Positions 1 to 8,156 of a stretch of DNA of 64,000 bases are shown in pieces. The translations under genes were made by a program, and so were the position numbers. The notes under the pieces were generated by a model. That model saw nothing but the letters and a program-made list of their open reading frames with translations, did no database searches and was not told the DNA's origin. This DNA is from Bog-473 sp963779735 (lineage in GTDB: Bacteria; Actinomycetota; Acidimicrobiia; Acidimicrobiales; RAAP-2), in contig CAVZZJ010000001.1 of NCBI GenBank assembly GCA_963779735.1, positions 248,001 to 312,000 on the forward strand, written 5' to 3'. Numbering within the stretch: the first letter of the stretch is position 1; every line of letters starts with the position of its first letter.

Positions 1-206
1 GGTGTCTGAGGGCCAATGCTGTGAGCGTCGGGACGGTGTCTGCGTGTTTTGACCGACATGGCATCCTCGTAACCCAGCACGGGGACTTGCCATTTTGGAC
101 AAGCATCACCCTGCTTCGCTTCCGCTCTGCGGTGCCCCATTCAGCCTTTCAGCTCCTGGGTCCGAGTAGATCCTCAGGTAGCAGTTTTACAGCGGCCCCC
201 AGCTGA
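1..206 (+). pseudogene. C-terminal fragment of a secreted-protein paralogue
   Basis: This is an open frame entering from the left edge and stopping at 206. Its last 45 or so residues (CFDRHGILVTQ, then WTSITLLRFRS and PHSAFQLLG) align by eye with the C-terminus encoded at about 2140-2311 (CLDHAGVMVSQ, WTTITLVRYGS, PSSAFILKG). The two are therefore paralogous ends of one family of secreted proteins of unknown function. Whether the copy is complete upstream cannot be told because the window begins inside it. Confidence 0.5.
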
Positions 207-332
207 GCGATCAGAAGCGGATTGTTGACCGACTTTGCTACCGCCGGGACGTGGGCGTGGCTGACCGGCCTTCCAAATCGTCATTGACACGAGGCGGCGC
301 AACACTTATCCCTAGCGTGAAAGCATGATGAA

Positions 333-1421
333 ATGCGGCCACTCGTTCTTGTCGGGATGGTTCTGTCGATGATCGCTCTGGCTGGCTGCGCCAGTGCGAC
401 GGTGGTGATAGACCACAACTCGCCTGCATCGTCTAAGGCCACGGGTGTTGAGCCAGACGGCATCGCCTATTGGGGCCCCAAGCATGGGCTCTTGGTGGCC
501 ACCATAACGACTCCTGCCTGCCTGGTTGGAACATCCCGGTGCCCAGGAGGGCTCATCGAAACCACGGACGACGGTGGTCGCACGTGGAGAGTGGTCGACC
601 ACGTTGATGTTCCCCTCAACGCAGTGGCTGTGAGCGGAGACGACGTGGCGTGGGTAACGAGCGGGAGGTGCACGAGTCCAGCGAGCCCAGATGGCTGTGA
701 CTCCTCTCTTCTCTTCCTGACTACGGACCGAGGGAAGAGTTGGGAAAAGGTGCGCTCGCATATCCCCGTGACATCGGTTTCACCTGTCTCGGCAACCACA
801 GCTTGGGCCGTGAGCGGGATCGAAGCCAGCGTCATCGCCATGGAAACCACCGATGGAGGTGCCTCGTGGCACCGATCTGTGGACCCATGCACGGCGTCGG
901 CGTCGAGCGGTGGAGACCTCTGGTCGGTGGATTTCCCAAGCGAAACGTCGGGGTGGGCCATGTGCACCTCAGAGCTCGCAACCGACATGCAGCCAAAGGC
1001 GTTATTCGTCACTTCCGACGGCGGGGACACGTGGCTCCTGAAGTCTTCGACGACGTGCGGCTTCCCGTCGAACGGTACGCAGATCGCTCCGGTGGGAGAC
1101 CTTCAGTGCGTAGGCTATTTTCCGGGTATCAGCTTTCTGGCGAACGGGCACGGATGGGAGTGGACGGACCGGTTCGGCCTCGCAAGCACAAGTGACGGGG
1201 GGAGCACGTGGTCAACGTTGGCCACGGCAATCGTGACGGACGACGTCAACGAGGTCCTCTCTGCGTCGTTGGTGAGCGATACCACGGGGTTCTTGCTCAT
1301 CGACCATCCTGAGACCGTGGACTGTCAGGTTGCCGACTGCAGCCCTCGACTGCTGTCAACCGCTAATGGTGGGAACACATGGACGACCCTCCATTCGTGG
1401 TCGCCTCCTCCGGATGGCTAG
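333..1421 (+). CDS. Asp-box (BNR) repeat lipoprotein
   Basis: This is a 362-residue exported protein. The N-terminus is a lipoprotein signal ending in the lipobox LAGC, so the mature protein should be anchored to the outer face of the membrane. At least six Asp-box (BNR) motifs follow at roughly even spacing: TTDDGGRTW, TTDRGKSW, TTDGGASW, TSDGGDTW, TSDGGSTW and TANGGNTW. Such repeats form a beta-propeller related to sialidases and to Ycf48-like proteins. No catalytic residues can be assigned, so a binding or sensing role is as likely as an enzymatic one. A hexamer TAGCGT at 313-318 could be a -10 element. Confidence 0.75.
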   Translation: MRPLVLVGMVLSMIALAGCASATVVIDHNSPASSKATGVEPDGIAYWGPKHGLLVATITTPACLVGTSRCPGGLIETTDDGGRTWRVVDHVDVPLNAVAVSGDDVAWVTSGRCTSPASPDGCDSSLLFLTTDRGKSWEKVRSHIPVTSVSPVSATTAWAVSGIEASVIAMETTDGGASWHRSVDPCTASASSGGDLWSVDFPSETSGWAMCTSELATDMQPKALFVTSDGGDTWLLKSSTTCGFPSNGTQIAPVGDLQCVGYFPGISFLANGHGWEWTDRFGLASTSDGGSTWSTLATAIVTDDVNEVLSASLVSDTTGFLLIDHPETVDCQVADCSPRLLSTANGGNTWTTLHSWSPPPDG

Positions 1422-1580
1422 CTGATGACGGTAACCGTTGCGGTTGTGAGGCACCAAGCGTTTCTCACCCCGTCTCCGTACGCCGGGATCGGGCGTGGCT
1501 GATCGGCACTTCCGAGCTAGGAGCCTGAGTCAGACCAGGCCTTGTAAACGAAAGTACAGCTAAGAGCGTGAAACACTTCG

Positions 1581-2311
1581 ATGATGCGTCGATACGGTCA
1601 TTTCGCTCTGACAGCGGCGCTCGGCCTGGTGTTGGTTTGTCTCGCAATACCATCGAGCGCTCGGGCTGGGACCGCTCCACCAGCGCAACACGAGACCGTG
1701 AAGTCGTTTCTCGCATTGGCCAGGCGGGCCGTCTCTGGAACCTTCTCGGCGCTCTATCAAGTGTCGCAAGGGTCACTTAGCGGCACAGTGGACCTCGCTC
1801 AGCAAGCAGCGCCCAGTCACGCTCCCTTCCCCATGGGAGCAGGCAGATGGTCATTCGTCTACCAAAGCAACGCTGGGTACTCCACACAGTGGATCGAGAA
1901 GGGGCCACTGGCATGGGATTGTCGGCGTGTCCCTACCGCCACGACATGGACTTGCAGTGGCCCTGGACCGTTCGAACCCTCGATCGGTTTCTCTCTGGCG
2001 GTGGTGCCCTTCATCCCTGGGGCGGTTCTCGGTTATATCACCCAACTGGTGGGCGGTCTTACGGCGCACCAGGTCAAAGGGATTCGATTTTCCGGTCCAC
2101 AAGTGTGCGCTTCGGTCCTTTGCAGTGCATGAAGGTGGATGAGACGACCTCGTGCCTCGACCACGCCGGGGTAATGGTCAGCCAGCAAGGGGGGTCGTAC
2201 TGGACCACGATCACGCTCGTGCGCTACGGCTCGACAGTGCCCAGTTCAGCCTTCATACTCAAGGGCAAGAGCACGTCGTCAGGACGCAAGTTTGAGTTGT
2301 GGCTTGCCTGA
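1581..2311 (+). pseudogene. Secreted protein of unknown function, frameshifted
   Basis: The first frame starts at 1581 with a signal peptide (hydrophobic run ending PSSARA) and continues with the segment WSFVYQSNAGYSTQWIEKGP and Cys-containing stretches before stopping at 2132. The remaining C-terminal part, from about RFGPLQC to the stop at 2311, lies in another frame. Switching frame near 2090 joins them into one protein of about 240 residues whose C-terminus matches the fragment at 1-206. I recall similar proteins from Acidimicrobiia but no function. The break could be real decay or a base-call error. Confidence 0.6.
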
Positions 2312-2397
2312 GGACAAAAGTCGCTCTGTTCGTCGGCGACGGGTGCCCCCGACCGCTGGGATCGGGCCTAGATCCCCGAAGCTGGAATACTGCATCA

Positions 2398-2805
2398 ATG
2401 TCGAGGATCTGCCAGTAGCGGGGTGATTTTGAAAACGTTGAACTCTACGTCCTACATGCTGAGGCGTTCGAGACCGAAGTATTCTGGGCCGACAAGGAGG
2501 ACTGGCGATCCCAGCTTGCCCGGCACAGTCTGGGGTGGGTGACCGTTCGGACGGCAGACCGACTTGTCGGGTTTGTGAACGTGGTCTGGGACGGCCTTGC
2601 GCACGCATGGATTCAGGACACGATGGTGGCCACAAACTCTCGGGGTCGGGGCATAGGAACTCAGCTGATCCTTACAGCCCGAGAGGAGGCCAAGAGAGCT
2701 GGATGCGAGTGGCTGCATGTCGATTTTGAGGATCGTCTCGGAAGCTTCTACTACCAGGCCTGTGGTTTCACGCCTACGTCGGCAGGCCTTATCCATCTGG
2801 AATAA
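2398..2805 (+). pseudogene. GNAT N-acetyltransferase with early amber codon
   Basis: Acetyl-CoA-dependent N-acetyltransferase fold. The frame encodes RGDFENVELYVLHAEAF, then SLGWVTVR, the acetyl-CoA loop RGRGIGTQL, and the ending CEWLHVDFED...FYYQACGFTPTSAGLIHLE. An ATG at 2398 is in frame but a TAG at 2416-2418 interrupts after six codons. In relatives I recall, the residue before RGDF is often Trp, so a TGG to TAG change would explain it. Without readthrough the first normal start is GTG at 2539, giving an 88-residue product that lacks the N-terminal third of the fold. Substrate unknown. Confidence 0.65.
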
Positions 2806-2881
2806 ACCGTCTGTCCATCGGTCCGTGTACGCCGGGCCGGGGCGTGGCAGATCGACACTGCGGTGGCAGCACAGATAGTGG

Positions 2882-3154
2882 CTAGGCAAACCCGTTTCGG
2901 CGGGCTGCACGGTCGGCATTCGTCTTGACTCGATGGCACTTGCGGCACAGAAGTTGATAGCCCTCGGTGTTACCTGCGGCACAATCCCGCACGGCGATGT
3001 ATGTGGACCGCTTGCCTTGACGGCGACGTTCTGAACGCTCGGCGCCCTCGGTGTGGTCGATCTCCAAGTGCACGTCGGAGCCGCACTCACGACACACGAC
3101 ACCCAGGTTGAACTCAGCCCGCAACCTCTTGGCGCTCTTCATGCGTGCGCTCAT
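2882..3154 (-). CDS. Small HNH endonuclease-like protein
   Basis: This 90-residue protein has the HNH/McrA zinc-finger nuclease pattern: a first Cys pair (VCRECGSD), the motif LEIDHTEG carrying the catalytic His, and a second pair with a distal His (LLCRKCHRVKT). The ATG at 3154 sits 2 nt after the stop of the small upstream frame at 3157, which suggests co-transcription. Such proteins nick or cut DNA and are common in phages and mobile regions. The partner or target is not evident. Confidence 0.7.
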   Translation of the reverse strand: MSARMKSAKRLRAEFNLGVVCRECGSDVHLEIDHTEGAERSERRRQGKRSTYIAVRDCAAGNTEGYQLLCRKCHRVKTNADRAARRNGFA

Positions 3155-3156
3155 GA

Positions 3157-3351
3157 TCAGGCACCAGAGTCCACTAGCCCACGGACACATCCGGCTGCGT
3201 AGTTGGCCTGGGAGTAGCTAGCGGGCCAGCCAGAGTTCGTGGCGGTGTCAGGACTGAAGCCACCTGCTGGGCCGTAGTCCCACCACTGCTGGCCCTCGGT
3301 TGGATGCTTGGCGTCCATTGTTAGGCTCTGCTGATCTGGTCCGGACATCAT
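3157..3351 (-). CDS. Small hypothetical protein upstream of HNH gene
   Basis: This is a 64-residue frame ending 2 nt before the HNH start. It contains a Trp/Gly-rich stretch (QQWWDYGPAGG) but no domain that I recognise. Tight spacing to the HNH gene is the only support for translation. It may be spurious. Confidence 0.3.
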   Translation of the reverse strand: MMSGPDQQSLTMDAKHPTEGQQWWDYGPAGGFSPDTATNSGWPASYSQANYAAGCVRGLVDSGA

Positions 3352-3451
3352 CCAGTTTGACGACTCGGAGTCAACGCAAGCCTAACAGTGCGCCAACGTT
3401 TGCCCGCCGGTACCCGTTGAGGTAGTTCCGGGGCGGGCAGAAACGGACCAG

Positions 3452-3457
3452 TAGGAT
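3452..3457 (+). promoter_or_regulatory. Candidate leaderless -10 element for the cupin gene
   Basis: TAGGAT is followed by exactly 7 nt and then the ATG at 3465, which would place transcription start at or next to the start codon. No clear Shine-Dalgarno is present. Confidence 0.45.
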
Positions 3458-3464
3458 TTCCGAC

Positions 3465-3833
3465 ATGGCGAAGTCGGATTGGGTACAGAGTGTTCGTCGA
3501 GTCGAGAAGCCTTGGGGCCACGAAGTCCACTTCGCATTGGTCGATGGAAAGTATTGCGGCAAGTTGCTCCATGTGGACGAGGGACATGCGCTCTCATTGC
3601 AATATCACGAGCGCAAGGAGGAGACGATTTCCGTGCAGTCTGGACGCCTGTTGTTCGAAGTGGGTGAAGGAAATGACGGCCTTGAGTCGTTCGAGTTACT
3701 CCCAGGGGAATCAGTGCACCTCCGCCCCGGGACCAGACATCGGATGACTGCTCTGGTGGATACCGTCGTGCTGGAAGCCAGTACAACGGAGCTGGATGAC
3801 GTCGTTCGCCTTGAAGACCGGTACGGCCGCTAA
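3465..3833 (+). CDS. Cupin-domain protein (type II phosphomannose isomerase-like)
   Basis: This is a 122-residue single cupin. The first motif LSLQYHERKEETISVQSG supplies metal-ligand His and Glu residues, and the second, LRPGTRHRM, supplies the last His. The opening VEKPWGHEV is typical of the cupin domain of mannose-6-phosphate isomerase and GDP-mannose pyrophosphorylase fusions. Alone it could be a sugar-phosphate isomerase or a sugar-nucleotide binding protein. No neighbouring sugar gene helps choose. Confidence 0.75.
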   Translation: MAKSDWVQSVRRVEKPWGHEVHFALVDGKYCGKLLHVDEGHALSLQYHERKEETISVQSGRLLFEVGEGNDGLESFELLPGESVHLRPGTRHRMTALVDTVVLEASTTELDDVVRLEDRYGR

Positions 3834-4036
3834 GCCCATGGTGTGACCCTTGTAGAGCGGAGCGGATAGAGGTGACTCCGACCGGAGATCCCCTTGAACT
3901 GCTCGAATCTGCCGGTGGGTTCTCGATTCGGGCGTCATCTCTTCTGGAGGAAAGGTTGACCGACTGATGGTCGCATCTCGTTGCAGCGGCTTCCTAGTTT
4001 ACTGATCGCCACGCTTGCGGTGAAAATCGACGAGTG

Positions 4037-5476
4037 TCAACCAACTTCGCACGGGTAAAGAGTCACGATACCGCCGAGCGGAACCATCGATCCTGGACTC
4101 GGCGAGGAGTTATCAATCTGCCCGGGAGCTGCGCCATTTGCGCAACCTTGATCAAAGCTCCCTGCCTCGCCAACCAGGCCAGACTGGCCGAGCAGCGCTT
4201 GGGCTGCCGACATGGAAAGGCCGTAGACGTTCGGGACGGTTACCGTTGTCCCGACCTGCGTTGTTCCACAAGTGGCTGACGACGACAAATCGGTATATGT
4301 AATGTTTGAGATGGTTGCTGACGATATCTCGAAGGGAAATGATCCGATGGGGTAGTTCCATGAGACGGTTTGCCCGGCACTCACATCGGTCGGCTGACCC
4401 AAGCTCACCTCCAGTGGAGGAGAAGTGCTTCCATTCGGAACCGTCACCGTCAGCGTCATCTCGACCCCAGAAATAGTGTCGTCTCGGCCATTCGTGAGTT
4501 CACCATAAAACGTCGTGTTGTAGTTGCCGGAGCCGTTGTCTTCTAGAGACTGCGAATAGCTGACCGTGCTGTTCACGTTCCCAGAAAGGCAAGGAGAAAG
4601 TTTGGTAGTCGGCGAGGCAACTGGTGACGGTGCGGTAGGCGGACGCAACGTTCTGAACTCCCAGTTCTCGGTAACAAACTCTTTGATGATTGCCTTGCAC
4701 CATGAGGACTCGTTTTTCGGGAGTACGCAGGTCTCTCGCACGTCCTCAGCCTCAGCTCCGGGAACGTCGTCGTAGCGCAGAACACCGTAGGTGGCGTATT
4801 TGCTCTGCTTGGTGGATGGGTCGTAAGTATCGACTTGCCCGTGGTTAGAGGTATTGGACCCAGAGACATAGTCGTCCTGTTCATTGTTCGGTTTGGTCGT
4901 ATTGCAACTCATGCCGGTGTAGCCGATCTGTGTCTGCGCATTCACGAAATATGGACATACGTCATCGGCGACACAGCCCTGGCAGGCTCCGTCTGAGCTG
5001 GCGACTATTTCTTCGGCATTTGAATACCTCGACTGGGCGGGAGCGTGTTTGCCGGGGAAGAGGCTGAAGGAAGAGGATCCGTCTTCGCCGACCTCCACGC
5101 CGCAATGCCATCCACGAGGAGCAAGCAGAGGAGCCATGATTCTCTTCGAATCCGTAAACAAGGCGAAGTCGTGCTTCATGGCTGTGGGCACGCTTACGGT
5201 TACTGAGGCGGCAACGTTCCCCTCGGCCTCTGGTGATGATGCGTAGCTCGTGGGGCAGGAAGAGACGTGCAATCTGACAAACGTGTTCGCATGCGTGCTC
5301 TTGGCATAGACAGATCCACTGGCCGATGAACCAAGGTCTACAACAGCGGCACTGGCGAGGAGCACGGTTATGAAAAGCACGAGCGGGATCGTATTTACGA
5401 CCCCCAGCATCAATGCGTGAAGTGTTTTCACTGAACGCCCGTCCGAGCAGTAGTTGTCGTAGTGGTGGAGGGCCAT
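4037..5476 (-). CDS. Membrane-anchored protein with C-terminal PASTA domain
   Basis: This is a 479-residue protein. One hydrophobic segment near residues 22-47 anchors it, leaving a large extracellular part. A Cys-containing middle region includes APRGWHCGVEVGEDGSSS, which resembles the DUF4850 family as I recall it. A Thr/Pro linker follows, then a beta-rich region. The last 65 residues form a PASTA-like domain (VPNVYGLSMSAAQALLGQSG). PASTA domains bind peptidoglycan fragments or beta-lactams, so a cell-wall-associated role is likely. No kinase domain is present. Confidence 0.65.
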   Translation of the reverse strand: MALHHYDNYCSDGRSVKTLHALMLGVVNTIPLVLFITVLLASAAVVDLGSSASGSVYAKSTHANTFVRLHVSSCPTSYASSPEAEGNVAASVTVSVPTAMKHDFALFTDSKRIMAPLLAPRGWHCGVEVGEDGSSSFSLFPGKHAPAQSRYSNAEEIVASSDGACQGCVADDVCPYFVNAQTQIGYTGMSCNTTKPNNEQDDYVSGSNTSNHGQVDTYDPSTKQSKYATYGVLRYDDVPGAEAEDVRETCVLPKNESSWCKAIIKEFVTENWEFRTLRPPTAPSPVASPTTKLSPCLSGNVNSTVSYSQSLEDNGSGNYNTTFYGELTNGRDDTISGVEMTLTVTVPNGSTSPPLEVSLGQPTDVSAGQTVSWNYPIGSFPFEISSATISNITYTDLSSSATCGTTQVGTTVTVPNVYGLSMSAAQALLGQSGLVGEAGSFDQGCANGAAPGQIDNSSPSPGSMVPLGGIVTLYPCEVG

Positions 5477-5519
5477 CCCCGACCTTTTGAGGCGGGAATG
5501 CGTTCCAACTTCCCCGTCG

Positions 5520-7892
5520 CTACCAGCCCGTCCCGGCGATAATGGCGCCGTTTAGATGAAGGTTGTTGGCGCCGCCCTCATACAGTGCGTCACCTTCAGT
5601 AATGACAGAACCATTGGCTGAGACGATCCAATAACCGCCATTGTCTGCCGTGGTGAAGATAGTGGAAGCCGGGTTGGATCCTCCCACCTCGCCGTAGGCG
5701 CCACCTCGATACACAGCATCCCCGTAGGCGAAGACCTCACCACCGCCAAACAGGACGTAGTAACCACCACCATCGGGCGTGCGTACCGCTGCGACAACTG
5801 GTCCACCGACTGGGCCGGGCCCTCCATAGGCAGCGGCGTCACCGAAGGGCTGCACATCGCCGCCCGCAGTGACCACCCAGTACCCGTTGCCGGTGGCGTC
5901 GGGCATTACGGCCACGGCTGCGCCGCCAGCGCATCCACCGATGGCCGGGCACGACCCCTCGAACTTGGCATCGCCAAAGGTGAACACCCCACCGTCTGCG
6001 CCCACCATGAAGTAGCCGCCGCCGTCAGAGGATGGCACCATGCCGACAATCGGGGCATTCAAGCTGTGCCCTCCTGAGCCAGCGGGAGCGATCCCCAGTC
6101 CGGGGATCGAACCGTAGAACCCAGCGTTCCCGAAGCTGAAGATCCCGCCGTCAGAAGCGACGAGCCAGTAACCCAGGTCGCCTGCTGTCGGTGTAATGCC
6201 GACTACGGGACGCTGCAAGCGCAGGTTGCCCGTCGAGCCATAGAACTGCGCTGAGCCGAAGGTGAAGATCCCGCCGTCAGAGCCGACCAACCAGTAGCCG
6301 TGGCTGGTCGATGACGAGGTGGTGAGGAAGGTGACGGTGGTCGGCGCTGACGAGACCACGTTGTAGATGGCGTCACCGGCCTTGGTCGCCGTGACGATGC
6401 AGGTACCCGTGCTCGTCGTGCTGAGCGTGTCGCCCGAGATCAGACAGCCCACCGCCGTGCCGTCGGTCACGGCATAGGAGACGGCCCCGCCGCCCGAGCC
6501 GCCGCTCGTGGTGAGCGTGAGTGGTTGACCAGAAAGGCCGACCGTCGAGGTGAGCGTGAGGGGGGCCTGGTTGGCAATACTGAAGGTCACGGTGGTTAGC
6601 GGAGAGGTGACAGCGTTATAGGTGGCGTCACCGGCCTTCGTAACCACGACGATGCAAGTACCAGCACTCGTTGCGTTGAGCGTGCCATCCAAATCGATCA
6701 GACAGCCCGATGCCGTCCCGTCCGTGACCGCATAGGAGACGACCCCCGTCCCTGACCCACCGCTAAACGTGAGGGGCAGAGGTGTGCCAGAAACTCCATT
6801 GGTCGAGGTGAGCGTAAGGGGCGCCTGGTTGGCATAGCTGAAGGTCACGGTGGTCGGGGCTGAGGAGATGGCGTTGTAGTTACCGTCACCGGCCTTCGTC
6901 GCCGTGACGATACAGGTACCAGCACCCGTTACATTAAGCGTGCCATCCAAAACGATGAGACAGCCCGATGCCGTGCCGTCGGCGACCGCATTGGAGACGG
7001 CTCCAGTGCCTGAACCTCCGCTAAACGTGAGTGCTAGCGGCGTCCCAGCGACACCACTCGTCGAAGCAACCATCAGCGGTGCCTGGTTGGCCTTGTTGAC
7101 GACCAACGGTGCGGTGCCAGAGGACTCCAAGTAGTGCGTATCGCCCACGTAGGTGGCAGTGATCGTGTCGGTCCCTCCGGGAGCATTGGAGGCAGAGCAC
7201 GAACCGAAATCGCCTATAAGCGTAGGCGCAAGCGTCGCCGTACACAACGGGATCAAACCATAAGTGAAGTTGACCGTACCCGTTGGGGCACCATCTGGCC
7301 CCGTGACCGTGGCTGAGTAGGTGACTGAACTCCCGAAGGTGGTTGTCGTGGGACTAACCACAGGAGTGGTCACGGTCGAACCAACGACGGTCAAGGTAGC
7401 CTCGCCCGAAGACGGCGACCAGACCCCCGACTCTGAGAACGTCTCGTCAACATAATTCCCGCCGCTGTAGCTGCCCACGATGGTCTGGGTGCCGAGCGGC
7501 AAGTCTCCGGTCGGGAAGCTGCACGATGCCGTCCCGAAGTAGTCCACGGCAGCTACGCAGATGGATGTGAGACCGTCGGTGAAGGTCACCTGTCCGGGAG
7601 TGACCACATCTCCCTTGGCCGGGGCCGGGAATCCGGGAGAGATCACAGCCGAGAAGACCACCGAGCTGTCCCAAGTGGCCACAGCCGGGTTGACGCCGAT
7701 GACAGTGGTTGTAGTGAGCATCGCAGATGTCGCTGAGGCCGGTGATGCTGCGACCACCAGCGGGCTGCAAACAACCAGCAGGAGGCCGAAGACTGCCAGC
7801 AGGACGTTTCGTGTCTTACCGGTCCGAACCTGCCGTCCCGAAATGCCAGCGTTCAACCGTGACTCGAACCCCTTGGCTGATTCTGCACTCAT
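5520..7892 (-). CDS. Secreted Ig-like and 'WLVASDGGIF' repeat protein
   Basis: This is a 789-residue exported protein starting at ATG 7892, preceded by an AGAGGGG ribosome-binding site, with a signal peptide ending VVAASPASA. Two bacterial Ig-like modules follow. Next come three near-identical modules of about 90 residues, each with NQAPL...SGGSG...DGTA..GCLI...GTCIV.TKAGD..YN. The C-terminal 250 residues are repeats of the form GYWLVGSDGGIFTFGSAQFYG. The architecture suggests a surface stalk carrying a beta-propeller-like binding head. Near identity of the middle modules implies recent internal duplication. Confidence 0.75.
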   Translation of the reverse strand: MSAESAKGFESRLNAGISGRQVRTGKTRNVLLAVFGLLLVVCSPLVVAASPASATSAMLTTTTVIGVNPAVATWDSSVVFSAVISPGFPAPAKGDVVTPGQVTFTDGLTSICVAAVDYFGTASCSFPTGDLPLGTQTIVGSYSGGNYVDETFSESGVWSPSSGEATLTVVGSTVTTPVVSPTTTTFGSSVTYSATVTGPDGAPTGTVNFTYGLIPLCTATLAPTLIGDFGSCSASNAPGGTDTITATYVGDTHYLESSGTAPLVVNKANQAPLMVASTSGVAGTPLALTFSGGSGTGAVSNAVADGTASGCLIVLDGTLNVTGAGTCIVTATKAGDGNYNAISSAPTTVTFSYANQAPLTLTSTNGVSGTPLPLTFSGGSGTGVVSYAVTDGTASGCLIDLDGTLNATSAGTCIVVVTKAGDATYNAVTSPLTTVTFSIANQAPLTLTSTVGLSGQPLTLTTSGGSGGGAVSYAVTDGTAVGCLISGDTLSTTSTGTCIVTATKAGDAIYNVVSSAPTTVTFLTTSSSTSHGYWLVGSDGGIFTFGSAQFYGSTGNLRLQRPVVGITPTAGDLGYWLVASDGGIFSFGNAGFYGSIPGLGIAPAGSGGHSLNAPIVGMVPSSDGGGYFMVGADGGVFTFGDAKFEGSCPAIGGCAGGAAVAVMPDATGNGYWVVTAGGDVQPFGDAAAYGGPGPVGGPVVAAVRTPDGGGYYVLFGGGEVFAYGDAVYRGGAYGEVGGSNPASTIFTTADNGGYWIVSANGSVITEGDALYEGGANNLHLNGAIIAGTGW

Positions 7893-8156
7893 GACGCCCC
7901 TCTTCTCGGATTCAGAAGAGGCGTCACGCCTACACGGGGCGGCAACCAAACAGTGGTCGTCCTGCTAACCGGGGCGTCCCTTCAAACGGAGGGTAGCAAT
8001 GCTGTTTTGTCCTCGACTAGGGCCGAAGGTCCCTAGAACGTGCAAAAATGGCAGATCGCCAAGATGGCACTGTTGGTGAAGATGGCGGTAGTTCACGCTT
8101 TTCGTGTATGAGCACCAACTTGGGCAAACGGGAAGGTCTTAGGGTGGGCGGGCCGA

